NCBI GenBank assembly: GCA_938033875.1
Contig: CALHKG010000014.1
Coordinates: 133,490-197,489, forward strand
Source of the DNA: an uncultured Candidatus Saccharibacteria bacterium
Lineage (GTDB): Bacteria > Patescibacteriota > Saccharimonadia > Saccharimonadales > Saccharimonadaceae
Length of the DNA stretch: 64,000 nt
Reading direction: 5' to 3'
The position numbers and the translations under genes are program-made. How positions within the stretch are numbered: the first letter of the stretch is position 1; each line of letters opens with the position of its first letter. A model generated the notes under the pieces. It ran no database searches, was not told the DNA's origin, and was given only the letters and a program-made list of their open reading frames with translations. Below, one piece after another: positions 14,987 to 23,545 of this stretch.

Positions 14987-16732
14987 TTATTCCTTTGGTG
15001 CTATTTTCATATAATCAATCATCCAGTTGGATATATCCGTAAAAATTGGCCCAGCATGGAGATCTCCCTGTAGGTTAATCCCTTTTCCCGGAGCCGCTAC
15101 ACGTACCATTATGACATATTCGGCGCCATTTTTTCCACCGCCATAACCAATATATGTAGCAATCGTTTCTTTTTGAGTGTAAGCGCCATTAACCACCGTT
15201 TCAGCAGTACCGGTTTTTCCACCAATTTCATAGCCAGATTTGTCGCTCTTTGACAGGAATGAAGATCGGCGCGCCGTCGTTAGCATCGTTCGCATCTGCG
15301 ATGACGTACCGCCGCTTACGGTTTGGCGAATGACTTTATTTTCCGACGATTTCAAATTGCCAGATTCGTCAATTGCACCAACGAGAATGGTTGGTTTGTA
15401 ATATTGACCGCCGTTAACCAGCGATGAAAATCCAGCCGCGACTTGAACCATAGTCAAGTTCATACTTTGCCCGTAAGTCATAGCCGAATAACGAACCTCG
15501 TTTCCTTCAGCGCTATCTGGCGGATAAATATAGCCCGAAGCCTCGCCCAGCTCAATTCCAGTTTTAGCGCCAAAACCAAATTTATCGTGATAATATTCAT
15601 ACAAAATCTGGCGAGCCGGCAAATTAATCTGCGAACCATTTCCTAATTTTCGAATCGCGGTAATCGTGCCGACGTTGAGTGAATTGTTAAACGCACCTTG
15701 AATCGTCATCGTGCCGCCCAAACCTCTCAAGACATTACACATCGTGCGGTCAGCGACTTTAATACAATCGGTATTATTATATGTGCTGGACGGCGTAATA
15801 ACACCCTTGTCAATTGCCGTAGCGAAACTAAAGGACTTGATAATCGATCCCGGCTCAAATGGCACCATCGACGCGCTGTCCACAAACACCGACCCGTTTT
15901 TCTGCTTGGCAAAATCCGCTGGATTATAAGTCGGATAATTCGCCATTGCCAAAACTTGACCGTTTTTCGGATTCATAACAATCACACTTCCCTCGGTGGC
16001 GCCAGCCGCTTCAATTCCCTTTTTCAGCGCCAATTCAGTCTGATTCTGAATATTCCTATCCACCGTCAGCGCCAAATTGTCACCAGATTTTGCCTCGATT
16101 CGCATATTATTTTTCCCGACAGTCAAAGGTATATTCCTCACGTCAGTTACAGATTGCAATAGTCCGTCCCGACCCTTAAGCTGCTTATTCAAAGAGCCTT
16201 CGACGCCATATTGACCCTCACCAGCCGCATTCACAAATCCAAGCACGTGCGCGCCCAGTTCGCCCTCAGGATAATTTCGAATAGAACTTTGCTGATACAA
16301 CACGCCCGCAAAGTTTTTCTTTTTCAATTTTTCCGCTTGAGTCCTGGTGATATTTTTCGCCAAAACTTCATAACGCGACTTTTTATTATTAAGTCTTTCA
16401 GATACATTTTCTGTCATTTCGCCACCAGCAATTTCCCTCAGACTATCAACAAGCTGATTCCGCTCTTTATCGTCAATCGACTGCGGGTCCGCAATCACCG
16501 TATAGACAGCCTGATTAAGCACCACAGGAACTGGCGTTTTTCCGTCCATCATGTAAATTTTCCCGCGCTCCGCAGGAATGATAAATTGACGCTGCTGATT
16601 CGCCCGCGCCAACTCCGTATATTTACCATATTGCAAAATCTGTAATTGAAATAATCGCAACACAAAAGCCGCCATCACTACTAGTAAAGCGATGGCCAAC
16701 CAACCAGTTCTTGAACGAATAAGCCGCTGCAT
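14987..16732 (-). CDS. ftsI: Class B penicillin-binding protein (FtsI/PBP2-type transpeptidase)
   Basis: A 581-residue protein with one N-terminal membrane anchor (about 11-31), a PBP dimerisation domain (about 50-210), and a transpeptidase domain (about 240-570). The active-site SxxK is SIIK in VPFEPGSIIKSF, the SxN is in FNNSLNVG, and the KTG is in GGKTGTAET. It cross-links septal peptidoglycan with FtsW. A TGATATAAT box about 12 bases before the ATG suggests its own promoter inside the cluster. Confidence 0.94.
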   Translation of the reverse strand: MQRLIRSRTGWLAIALLVVMAAFVLRLFQLQILQYGKYTELARANQQRQFIIPAERGKIYMMDGKTPVPVVLNQAVYTVIADPQSIDDKERNQLVDSLREIAGGEMTENVSERLNNKKSRYEVLAKNITRTQAEKLKKKNFAGVLYQQSSIRNYPEGELGAHVLGFVNAAGEGQYGVEGSLNKQLKGRDGLLQSVTDVRNIPLTVGKNNMRIEAKSGDNLALTVDRNIQNQTELALKKGIEAAGATEGSVIVMNPKNGQVLAMANYPTYNPADFAKQKNGSVFVDSASMVPFEPGSIIKSFSFATAIDKGVITPSSTYNNTDCIKVADRTMCNVLRGLGGTMTIQGAFNNSLNVGTITAIRKLGNGSQINLPARQILYEYYHDKFGFGAKTGIELGEASGYIYPPDSAEGNEVRYSAMTYGQSMNLTMVQVAAGFSSLVNGGQYYKPTILVGAIDESGNLKSSENKVIRQTVSGGTSSQMRTMLTTARRSSFLSKSDKSGYEIGGKTGTAETVVNGAYTQKETIATYIGYGGGKNGAEYVIMVRVAAPGKGINLQGDLHAGPIFTDISNWMIDYMKIAPKE

Positions 16733-16753
16733 ATTGCTTATTTTATTATATCA

Positions 16754-17095
16754 CTATTGAGCGTAATGCGTTTCAGTCGTCGTCATAGCTGAAGCGACAT
16801 TGCTATTCTTCACCTTCTCTAACGCTGTTAAGCGTGCATTCTGCACTTCCAATTCTGACTTTTTTGCGCTTAGTTCGGTGATTTTTGTATCCAGGCTCTG
16901 AGCTTCATAGCCATAAGCCGTAAGTCTGGTTGCCTGAGTAAGATAAATCAAGCCCAGTACTGTAATCATCAATGCAACCAGCACTGTATGAGCAACAGGA
17001 CCAAGTTTGACCTGAGACTGAAAACGTGTAGAATTCTGATTTCGGCGCAATTGACCGTGTGAACGTCGTGAAGTAAATGTGGTGGTGTTTGTCAT
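16754..17095 (-). CDS. ftsL: FtsL-like division protein
   Basis: A 113-residue bitopic protein: a basic cytoplasmic N-terminus (SRRSHGQLRRNQ), one hydrophobic segment (about 35-54), and a short coiled coil (LDTKITELSAKKSELEVQN). This topology and the position between rsmH and ftsI match FtsL, which recruits FtsI-FtsW. Sequence similarity in FtsL is poor, so this call rests on topology and synteny; a DivIC-like role is the alternative. Confidence 0.75.
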   Translation of the reverse strand: MTNTTTFTSRRSHGQLRRNQNSTRFQSQVKLGPVAHTVLVALMITVLGLIYLTQATRLTAYGYEAQSLDTKITELSAKKSELEVQNARLTALEKVKNSNVASAMTTTETHYAQ

Positions 17096-17137
17096 TTGTC
17101 TCTATCTTTTATGTTTATATTTGTGTTTAGCATAACA

Positions 17138-17168
17138 AACCAGCCCGCCCGTTAAAGACAGGCTGGTT
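17138..17168. terminator. Hairpin between the 23-codon ORF and ftsL
   Basis: AACCAGCC (17138-17145) and GGCTGGTT (17161-17168) form an 8-bp stem. The T run is good on the plus strand (TTTTT) and weak on the minus strand (TTTGTTATG), so on the operon strand it may be a leaky terminator or an RNA-processing hairpin that lowers read-through to ftsL. Confidence 0.55.
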
Positions 17169-17197
17169 TTTCTATATATTCCGGAATACGCTTTAGT

Positions 17198-17269
17198 TTA
17201 GCCGCGGCGTACTGAAACAGTCTCTGCCTTGTCTGTATTCTGGAATTCTACTTTGATGTGGATTGGCAT
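17198..17269 (-). CDS. 23-residue small ORF in the dcw cluster
   Basis: The ATG at 17269 is preceded by a perfect AGGAGG seven bases away, the strongest ribosome binding site in the cluster. The frame encodes a 23-residue peptide starting MPIHIKVEFQNTDKAE and ending in SVRRG, then TAA. It has no hydrophobic segment. It lies between rsmH and the hairpin before ftsL. It could be a genuine small protein or a leader peptide tied to the hairpin. No family is recognised. Confidence 0.6.
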   Translation of the reverse strand: MPIHIKVEFQNTDKAETVSVRRG

Positions 17270-17291
17270 ATTGTGCCTCCTTCTTTTTGTT

Positions 17292-18212
17292 TTATTTTTT
17301 CACGGCGTATCGAAACTTTGCACTTCGACTACGCGGATTGTGAACATCTTCAGTTCCAGACACCGGTTTTTTCTCTGGAACAATCAGCTCAGCTTCATAG
17401 CCAGCCGTTGCTTGTTCCGAAAAGTAACGCTTGATCAATCTGTCTTCTAGGCTATGAAAACTAATTATTCCTACTCGCCCGCCCTTATTAAGTAAGCGTG
17501 ACAAAAGTGGCAATAGTTCTTCAATCAGCTTAAGTTCGCGATTGACTTCAATGCGTAGCGCCTGAAAGGTACGAGTCGCAGGATGATGTTTCATGCTACC
17601 GCGACCAACGGTTTGCTTGATCAGATCAGCCAGCTCAGTCGTTCCCTGAATTGGTCGAGCTTTTACAATTGCCTGTGCAATTCGCCTCGCCCGTCCGGGA
17701 TTTTCCTCGCCGTAACGAATGATCAGCTGCGTCAAATCATCAACCGAATACGAATTGACAATATCTGCCGCTGTAATTTCCGTCCGATTGTCCATCCGCA
17801 TATCTAGCGGACCGTCAAATCTGAACGAAAAACCTCTCTCTGCTCTGTCAAGCTGCGGTGACGACACCCCCAAATCAGCCAAAATCACGTCAAACTTACG
17901 CCCCTGCTTGACCAAATCTTGCGCTGCGCTCACAAAATCTTTGTGAATTAAAGTTACGCCTTTTTCAGCCAAATCGCCCAATGTCTTAATCGCGTTTTCG
18001 TCGCGATCGACCAACACTGAGCTCAAGTAATTATCCGTCCTATTTAAGAATGCCCTGGCATGGCCGCCATAGCCAGCCGTCAAGTCGAGATACGACTCGC
18101 CTTCGACTGGCTGCAGCTTGCTAAGGGTTATCTCCAAAAGTACGGGAACATGCATCGGTTCGCTCGCTTGGAGTTCTTCCGACTGTGGTGGATGTTCTTT
18201 AATACTCATCAT
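17292..18212 (-). CDS. rsmH: 16S rRNA (cytosine-1402-N4)-methyltransferase RsmH
   Basis: A 306-residue SAM-dependent methyltransferase modifying C1402 of 16S rRNA. Motifs include HVPVLLEITL at the start, the SAM loop LDLTAGYGGHARAFL, ILADLGVSSPQLD, GFSFRFDGPLDMRMD, and the C-terminal FHSLEDRLIKRYF. In many bacteria rsmH follows mraZ, as here. A TATAAT box ends six bases before the ATG at 18212, so it probably also has a leaderless transcript independent of mraZ. Confidence 0.96.
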   Translation of the reverse strand: MMSIKEHPPQSEELQASEPMHVPVLLEITLSKLQPVEGESYLDLTAGYGGHARAFLNRTDNYLSSVLVDRDENAIKTLGDLAEKGVTLIHKDFVSAAQDLVKQGRKFDVILADLGVSSPQLDRAERGFSFRFDGPLDMRMDNRTEITAADIVNSYSVDDLTQLIIRYGEENPGRARRIAQAIVKARPIQGTTELADLIKQTVGRGSMKHHPATRTFQALRIEVNRELKLIEELLPLLSRLLNKGGRVGIISFHSLEDRLIKRYFSEQATAGYEAELIVPEKKPVSGTEDVHNPRSRSAKFRYAVKK

Positions 18213-18503
18213 TATTCCATTATACAGAAATAATGCTCGAGATCACCTAACTGGATATTTAATTCTGGCTTTTTTGTATTTGTGTTTTGTTTGTTTTTGT
18301 TGTCTTAGAGTGGAAATTTGTTGATTGTCAGTAACAACCATGTTTTCCAAAGAGACTTATGTGTGAGGTGGAGTTTTTTTGGGAGGTGTTTGAGGAAGGT
18401 GCGTTGCCGTTTTTAATGTGGAGCAAATTGCCACATGCCATTTTCAAATACCCAGATAGTTGATCTCGAGAGGTTTTAATTGTTAAAGTGCTTAGCTAAT
18501 CTA
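18213..18503. other. Unusually long mraZ-rsmH spacer
   Basis: Within dcw clusters this spacer is normally short. On the minus strand it is C-rich with CACC/CTCC runs and contains a weak hairpin ATGTGG/CCACAT (18416-18436). No convincing gene was seen. The rsmH promoter box is at 18219-18224. Confidence 0.5.
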
Positions 18504-18872
18504 CTATTCCGCATTCTCGGCCGCTATTAGCCGAAAATATTCCCCCGCTCGCACAGCAACGACTTCTCTGTCAATTCCAGCGTAGTCGAGCAAATGCTGC
18601 TCAATCGTCACTCGTCCTTGTTTTTGGTCGAGCGCCGATGCGGTTTTACCTCGTCGGAATTTAACGTTCAGGTCGGCAACTCGCTCATCCAGAATACTTC
18701 CTGTTAGAGCGCTTTCCACTTCCCGATCCCAGATTTGCTGTGGATACAAGTGGAGATATTTGCCAAACCCGCGAGTTAGCACGACGCCTGATGCAAATTC
18801 TGCCCTGAGCTCAGCCGGAATCGTCAAGCGTCGCTTGTCGTCCAACTTACGCTCAAAGTAATCTGTCTGCAC
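18504..18872 (-). CDS. mraZ: Transcriptional regulator MraZ
   Basis: A 122-residue protein with two SpoVT/AbrB-type halves, each with a DxK-R-like turn (DDKRRLTIP near residue 11 and DQKQGRVTIE near 82). MraZ binds TGGG-type repeats in its own promoter and represses the dcw operon; such repeats are present upstream. The GTG at 18872 is used, with AAGGA six bases upstream. The first gene of the cluster. Confidence 0.93.
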   Translation of the reverse strand: MQTDYFERKLDDKRRLTIPAELRAEFASGVVLTRGFGKYLHLYPQQIWDREVESALTGSILDERVADLNVKFRRGKTASALDQKQGRVTIEQHLLDYAGIDREVVAVRAGEYFRLIAAENAE

Positions 18873-18964
18873 GTCGTCCTTCCTTCGTGGTAGATTAGTT
18901 GTTTTTTGTAGTGGATGTTTGTTTTTGTTGGTGATTTTCCATCAACTTTCGTTCCACTGACTCC

Positions 18965-18994
18965 ACTATACTACCCACACCTACCCACTTGCAA
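18965..18994 (-). promoter_or_regulatory. mraZ promoter with MraZ-box repeats
   Basis: Minus-strand TTGCAA (18989-18994), 18-base spacer, TATAGT (18965-18970). The spacer holds two TGGGT repeats with start points ten bases apart, and two TGGA half-like repeats follow downstream. TGGG repeats with ten-base period are the known MraZ target, so autoregulation is likely. An 86-base leader separates the start site from mraZ. Confidence 0.75.
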
Positions 18995-19027
18995 GCCCTT
19001 TTTTTGACTTTTTACCCATTTTTGCAT

Positions 19028-19061
19028 CAAATAAAAACTTTTCCACATTTTTGTGGAAAAG
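19028..19061 (-). terminator. Terminator downstream of the helicase gene
   Basis: A perfect 10-bp stem CTTTTCCACA/TGTGGAAAAG (19038-19061) with a four-base loop, followed on the minus strand by TTTTTATTTG. It closes the transcript from the helicase gene before the mraZ promoter. Confidence 0.8.
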
Positions 19062-19092
19062 CCTAGTGTTGGGTTAGTATAAGCCGACGCTA

Positions 19093-20343
19093 TTAATATC
19101 TCTCAGCAGACTCTCTACTTGCCTGCTTCAAAACCTGGTCAATCGCCAACGCGTCAGGAGAAACTTCCAGCGCCCTACGGTTAATTCCGTATAGATACAA
19201 ATTGTCCAAATCTCGCACGCGACTCAAAGCCACATAACCCATACCTTCAACAAACGCCTTTCTCAGGTCAATCTTAGCCGCATCCAGTGTCATTCCCTGA
19301 CTTTTGTGAACCGTTATAGCCCACGCCAAACGCAGCGGAACCTGAGAAATACTCGCTCGTTTACGCTCTCCGTCCCGCAATTCCCAAACATCCGGTACCA
19401 TCGTCACCCGACGACCGTCTCGAAATTCAACAACCGGATATTCCGTCAACGGCTCGAAATTAACCACCGTGCCAATACTTCCATTGGCATATAATTTTTG
19501 CGGCGAATTTTTAACCGCCATCACTAACGCGCCCAGCTTAATCACCAAATTTTCTGGTGCCAGGACCGACCTTTGCAGATTCTCTACATAAATTTTCGAG
19601 CCCGTCGTCGTTTGCTGATACGAACGCTCTTCTCCCGGCAATTCCGCCAATTTTTGAATATTGATATCATCGACATCAACGTTTACGGTGTGTAGTTCCG
19701 TAATATCACCATCTGGCGGCTCAATTTCCGTGCGCGCCAACAACGCCTCGACGTGACGTCGCCTAACATCGCCAGTTCTTAGAGCGGTCAGAATCTCCAA
19801 AAGCCGATCATCATTCTGACGATATTGTCGCTCCAAATATAAAACTGCCGGCCGAAGTTCTTGCCAAGCATCAGAATAAACCACAAAACCGCCGCCCTGC
19901 TCGTTCGGACGGTTCACTGGCGGCAATTGGAAAAAATCGCCACTCATCACCAGCTGAATACCACCAAACGGCTGATCATTTTCCCTGACGGTTCGTAAAA
20001 CTTTATCAATCATATCCAGCCGAAAATCGTGAAGCATTGAAATCTCGTCAATGATCAAGACGTCAGTTTTAGAAATCACATCACGCCGCGTTTTTGACAA
20101 TCGTTCAAAAAAATTGTTCGGCAAATGATCACTCACGCCAATACCACTCCAGCTGTGAATCGTATTGCCACCAAGATGCGTCGCCGCCAGACCAGTTGTC
20201 GCTGTTACCGACACCTTTTTACCCCGTTTTCGTGCCTGCGCAATAAAAGTATTCAACAGGTAAGTTTTACCCGTTCCAGCCGCACCAGTCAGCAACGCCG
20301 ACCGACCGCTCAGCAGAATAGCCAGCGCTAATTCTTGATCCAT
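19093..20343 (-). CDS. Pif1-family DNA helicase
   Basis: A superfamily 1B helicase of about 416 residues. Motif I is GAAGTGKTYLL, motif II VLIIDEISML, motif III GDFFQLPPV, and the C-terminal motifs include LRLAWAITVHKSQGMTLD and GMGYVALSRVRDLDNLYL, all typical of Pif1/RecD-like enzymes. Such helicases unwind DNA 5' to 3' and act on G-quadruplexes and stalled forks. The ATG at 20343, one base after the upstream stop, is preferred over the ATG at 20376, which would overlap that gene by 32 bp. Confidence 0.9.
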   Translation of the reverse strand: MDQELALAILLSGRSALLTGAAGTGKTYLLNTFIAQARKRGKKVSVTATTGLAATHLGGNTIHSWSGIGVSDHLPNNFFERLSKTRRDVISKTDVLIIDEISMLHDFRLDMIDKVLRTVRENDQPFGGIQLVMSGDFFQLPPVNRPNEQGGGFVVYSDAWQELRPAVLYLERQYRQNDDRLLEILTALRTGDVRRRHVEALLARTEIEPPDGDITELHTVNVDVDDINIQKLAELPGEERSYQQTTTGSKIYVENLQRSVLAPENLVIKLGALVMAVKNSPQKLYANGSIGTVVNFEPLTEYPVVEFRDGRRVTMVPDVWELRDGERKRASISQVPLRLAWAITVHKSQGMTLDAAKIDLRKAFVEGMGYVALSRVRDLDNLYLYGINRRALEVSPDALAIDQVLKQASRESAERY

Positions 20344-20344
20344 T

Positions 20345-21322
20345 TTAGCCTCGTGGTGGTTCGCCTTCTGGTTCATCGAGCAGCTTCTTCGACTTAATTT
20401 CGTAACGCTTGCCCGTGATTTTACTCTCGATATAATCCTCGTTAATGAGATTTACAAACATATCCAAATCATTGCCGTCCATGATAATAATCGCGCCGTT
20501 GTCATCGCTCATCAATTCCAATTGCATCTCATCAGCATAGTCCAAAACATCTTCCTGTTTAACTGCGCCGATTTCCAATTTCTGCAATTTATTAATCGTC
20601 TTTTTGCGCTCCTTCACCAACGCATTAAGATCCATTCCCTCCGGAAAACTTAGCTTATATTCCTTCTCAATTTCCGCTACTTTTTTATCAGCAATCACCT
20701 GCTTTTTATATTCATAGCCAAACATTCGCTCAAATTTTCCAGGATTAAACGCAAAAATATCTTTACCAACAATCAAAACTTGATTATCATCCGGAACCTT
20801 AAAACCAACTTCCGCATTAAATGAACCAAACTTTCCGTCAGAAAACTCCCAAGCCAACGCACTCTTCAGTGTCTGACCTTGCTGAATCAACTTAACTGTG
20901 TAGAATATTGCGTCAGGATTATTCGGGTCAGTAAATCGCGCCACAATTCCCTTCATACGCTTGAATTCGTGTTCAGTTTCCGAAAACTCCACGATGTCAT
21001 GACGCTCATGTTCAATCAAATGAATCAGCGTTTCAGCTCGCCCAACCTTCTCCAGGTCAGTCCTCAGTAAAACATTATCTTCCGATTCGCTCAATTCATA
21101 ATCGCGAACGCTCAGTCCAGTACCCGCACCCAAATTGACCTGATTGATATAATCAAACAAGAACAACGGCCTAAGCTGTTGCTCAACATCGCCTTTTATT
21201 GGCATAAAATACGGCGTGTAATTTTTGCTAAATAAGAACAGCTCTATCTGTAAATCATTCTTTTTTGCGTCATTTTGATTTGCCCACAAAAAAATATCAG
21301 TCGTTTCCCTCACTTCTTCCAT
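20345..21322 (-). CDS. DUF4868-like protein
   Basis: A 325-residue soluble protein. The layout, with a beta-rich N-terminal part, IEHERHDIVEFSETEHEFKRMKG in the middle, FNPGKFERMFGYE and a C-terminal helical part ending in KITGKRYEIKSKK, resembles DUF4868, the family that includes KwaB of the Kiwa anti-phage system. No KwaA-like membrane partner is adjacent; the gene is cotranscribed with a Pif1 helicase. Its transcript is probably leaderless (TATACT ends six bases before the ATG). Function is not established; the family assignment is by eye. Confidence 0.6.
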   Translation of the reverse strand: MEEVRETTDIFLWANQNDAKKNDLQIELFLFSKNYTPYFMPIKGDVEQQLRPLFLFDYINQVNLGAGTGLSVRDYELSESEDNVLLRTDLEKVGRAETLIHLIEHERHDIVEFSETEHEFKRMKGIVARFTDPNNPDAIFYTVKLIQQGQTLKSALAWEFSDGKFGSFNAEVGFKVPDDNQVLIVGKDIFAFNPGKFERMFGYEYKKQVIADKKVAEIEKEYKLSFPEGMDLNALVKERKKTINKLQKLEIGAVKQEDVLDYADEMQLELMSDDNGAIIIMDGNDLDMFVNLINEDYIESKITGKRYEIKSKKLLDEPEGEPPRG

Positions 21323-21361
21323 TTTTCTAGTATAGCAATTTTTACCAGATGTCGCTAGCAG

Positions 21362-21787
21362 TTATTTAGCCAATCTCTCGCCTTCACGTGCTCGATTAGC
21401 CCACTCGTCTGCTAGTTCATTCCCTTCATCGCCCTCATGACCGCGCACCCAACGCAAATCCGCCTGAGAGTTTGAATATAATTCGTACAATTCACGCACA
21501 ATATCCAGATTTTTAATACCACCGTTTTTCTTTGTCCAGCCACGCTTTTCCCAGCCCGGCGCCCATTTGGTAACCACGTTAATCCAAAATTCACTATCAG
21601 AATAAATCACACACGGCGTGCCATTAGCATCTTTTAACGCCGCAATTAAAGCTTTACCCTCCATGCGAATATTAGTGGTGTCGCCATCTTCCGACCCCAA
21701 AATATAAGGCTGAAGATCACGAATAACCGCAAACCCACCTGGACCGGGATTTGGCGAAGCAGAGCCGTCAGTATAGTAGATCATCAT
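21362..21787 (-). CDS. rnhA: Ribonuclease HI
   Basis: A 141-residue RNase H that cuts the RNA strand of RNA-DNA hybrids. The four acidic catalytic positions are in YTDGSASPNPG, RMEGKALIAAL, VIYSDSEFW and GNELADEWANRA. The start has two consecutive ATGs; a TATAAT box ends seven bases before the first, so a leaderless transcript from 21787 is likely. The gene starts nine bases after the stop of the RelA/SpoT-like gene. Confidence 0.95.
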   Translation of the reverse strand: MMIYYTDGSASPNPGPGGFAVIRDLQPYILGSEDGDTTNIRMEGKALIAALKDANGTPCVIYSDSEFWINVVTKWAPGWEKRGWTKKNGGIKNLDIVRELYELYSNSQADLRWVRGHEGDEGNELADEWANRAREGERLAK

Positions 21788-21795
21788 TGGTATAA

Positions 21796-23481
21796 TTATA
21801 TACCAATGATAGCCCTTTTAGCCATCTTGCGACGCCTTTTCTCTAGCTTCCTGTAAGCACGTTTAAACTCACGTACACGCTTACGACTCTGATTTGTCAG
21901 ATGCTTCTCTTTGGCGTCGTCGTCAGGACTATTAAAGTAGTCCTGTTTACGCTGCCAAATATCAATTGTTGCATCAGCCGTCTCGTCGGTCATACTCACC
22001 AAATCGCCATAGATTTTACGCAATTTAAAGAAGTAATGAGCCGCCTTCTTGCCAGCCCGAGCTAATAAACGAGCGGGTGGTGTGGAAAATTGCAACTCAA
22101 ACGGAGCATACGGAATTCTTCCGTCACCCGTTTCGTAAAATCCCGTAATCTTTGCGTCAGTAAAACCGCTATCGCTATTTTTAAAACTAAACATTCTCAT
22201 GTCAACGTCCGGTATTTTATCGAGAATTTTCTGACGAATCTTTTCCTGGAAATCTAAAGAACCCTTAATTACAAAACACTCATTTTTTCGACCCGGAGCT
22301 GGATATGGAGTAATTTTACCGCTATCAATAGCTTTAATTGCAGCATCCGCATATAAATCAGCCAATTGTTCATTGTCATTACAAATTACTGTCATACCAT
22401 ATAGGTCAATGGGGTGAAATTCTCCCACATCTTTTAGAGGCTGAGAATGTGTATCGTAATAACCTATAAGTTGTAGTAATTTTTTACAATATGAGCCACG
22501 ACCCTTACCTCGAGCCCTTACTCCTAATTCTGACCCGCTTGAGGTTTTTACAGTACCAGATCCAAAAAACGTACTGTGCAAAGAATTAGTATTTACGGCA
22601 GGCTTCAAATTTGACTCTCCCAGCATTTCAGAAAGCGCACCGTTAAAATTCCCTATGGCAAAGTCAAATCGTGCAGGATCGATTGAATGCCTGTTTCCAA
22701 AATGTAACGACACAATCCTATCAACCTCATTCATAGTTGAATCGATATCATTACTCAGGGCATCCTTGCGGTATAAAGCATCTCCAATATTACGCCCCGT
22801 CATAATGTCAATTTCATCTTTCAGCTCGGACTCTAAGTTATCCAACCCACTAATACTACACACTGGAATTAAAAAGTTTTCGGCAAATACTGCACATTTA
22901 TACGCAAATGCACTATGATAAGGAGTACTTTTTAGATTAGCTAGAGTTATAGCCCCAGCAATCATCGCGGTTTCCAGACCTATACCCTGAGCACCCTCGA
23001 CTTTTGTTGAGAACATCTTTATTAAGTTATCAATATGTGGCGCCGGAATTGGTGGGTTTTCAGCCCACGGACTCTTACTGTAGCCATCACCGTCTACGTC
23101 TAAATCGTCAGGGATCACTTGATTATCCTCAAGCTTTAGCGCCCTTCCCGCCAGTGAATCTTTATCAACACCGTCAATATACGATAAAAATGCATCCTGT
23201 AAGACCTTATAGTCTTCCAATATACTTACAACTACATCTCGGTCAATCTCTTTAGGCGCACCATCAAGAGCCCTTGTAATATAATCAATACGCTGCCTAC
23301 CGTCTATGCCTTCTGGCATTTCTATAATAATATTCGCAGCCAATCTGCGCGACGGAGTTAAATGGTCTCCGCTAAATGTCTCCACCAATCTCATGGCCGA
23401 TTCTCTACTTTCAAGAGAAAAGTCAACTTCGCCTTGATTTTGAAGATTGATGTTATTGTCTAATGATTCTTTACTTTCCAT
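21796..23481 (-). CDS. Large protein with a divergent RelA/SpoT-like nucleotidyltransferase domain
   Basis: A 561-residue protein with an acidic N-terminal half of unknown function. The region of about 320-500 follows the order of a (p)ppGpp synthetase domain: RGKGRGSYCKKLLQ, then HPIDLYGMTVI with Asp359, then SGFTDAKITGFY, then PFELQF with Glu462 and AGKKAAHYFFK. These match the RelA pattern of a Lys/Ser-rich substrate strand, YDL-xxRVI, GYxSLH, EVQIRT and GVAAHW. The Asp and Glu correspond to the catalytic pair. The C-terminus is very basic. The assignment is by motif order only; it might be a housekeeping alarmone synthetase, a toxin-type nucleotidyltransferase, or inactive. Confidence 0.55.
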   Translation of the reverse strand: MESKESLDNNINLQNQGEVDFSLESRESAMRLVETFSGDHLTPSRRLAANIIIEMPEGIDGRQRIDYITRALDGAPKEIDRDVVVSILEDYKVLQDAFLSYIDGVDKDSLAGRALKLEDNQVIPDDLDVDGDGYSKSPWAENPPIPAPHIDNLIKMFSTKVEGAQGIGLETAMIAGAITLANLKSTPYHSAFAYKCAVFAENFLIPVCSISGLDNLESELKDEIDIMTGRNIGDALYRKDALSNDIDSTMNEVDRIVSLHFGNRHSIDPARFDFAIGNFNGALSEMLGESNLKPAVNTNSLHSTFFGSGTVKTSSGSELGVRARGKGRGSYCKKLLQLIGYYDTHSQPLKDVGEFHPIDLYGMTVICNDNEQLADLYADAAIKAIDSGKITPYPAPGRKNECFVIKGSLDFQEKIRQKILDKIPDVDMRMFSFKNSDSGFTDAKITGFYETGDGRIPYAPFELQFSTPPARLLARAGKKAAHYFFKLRKIYGDLVSMTDETADATIDIWQRKQDYFNSPDDDAKEKHLTNQSRKRVREFKRAYRKLEKRRRKMAKRAIIGI

Positions 23482-23489
23482 AATATAGC

Positions 23490-23507
23490 TTGTGAATTAT
23501 ATCACAA
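23490..23507. promoter_or_regulatory. Perfect palindrome over the -10 box of the RelA/SpoT-like gene
   Basis: TTGTGA, six bases, TCACAA, containing the TGATATAAT box on the minus strand. The half-sites TGTGA-N6-TCACA equal the consensus for CRP/FNR-family regulators. A protein bound here would block the promoter. No such regulator gene is in the window. Confidence 0.6.
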
Positions 23508-23545
23508 ACTATAAATTTTTGCAATAGCTAGACGATAGTGGCTGC

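Noticed and set aside
18361..18480. 37-codon frame on the minus strand in the mraZ-rsmH spacer
   Set aside because: No ribosome binding site and low-complexity Ser/Asn/Thr content; probably untranslated.
20345..21322. A complete Kiwa anti-phage system
   Set aside because: Only a KwaB-like (DUF4868) gene is present; no KwaA membrane protein is adjacent.
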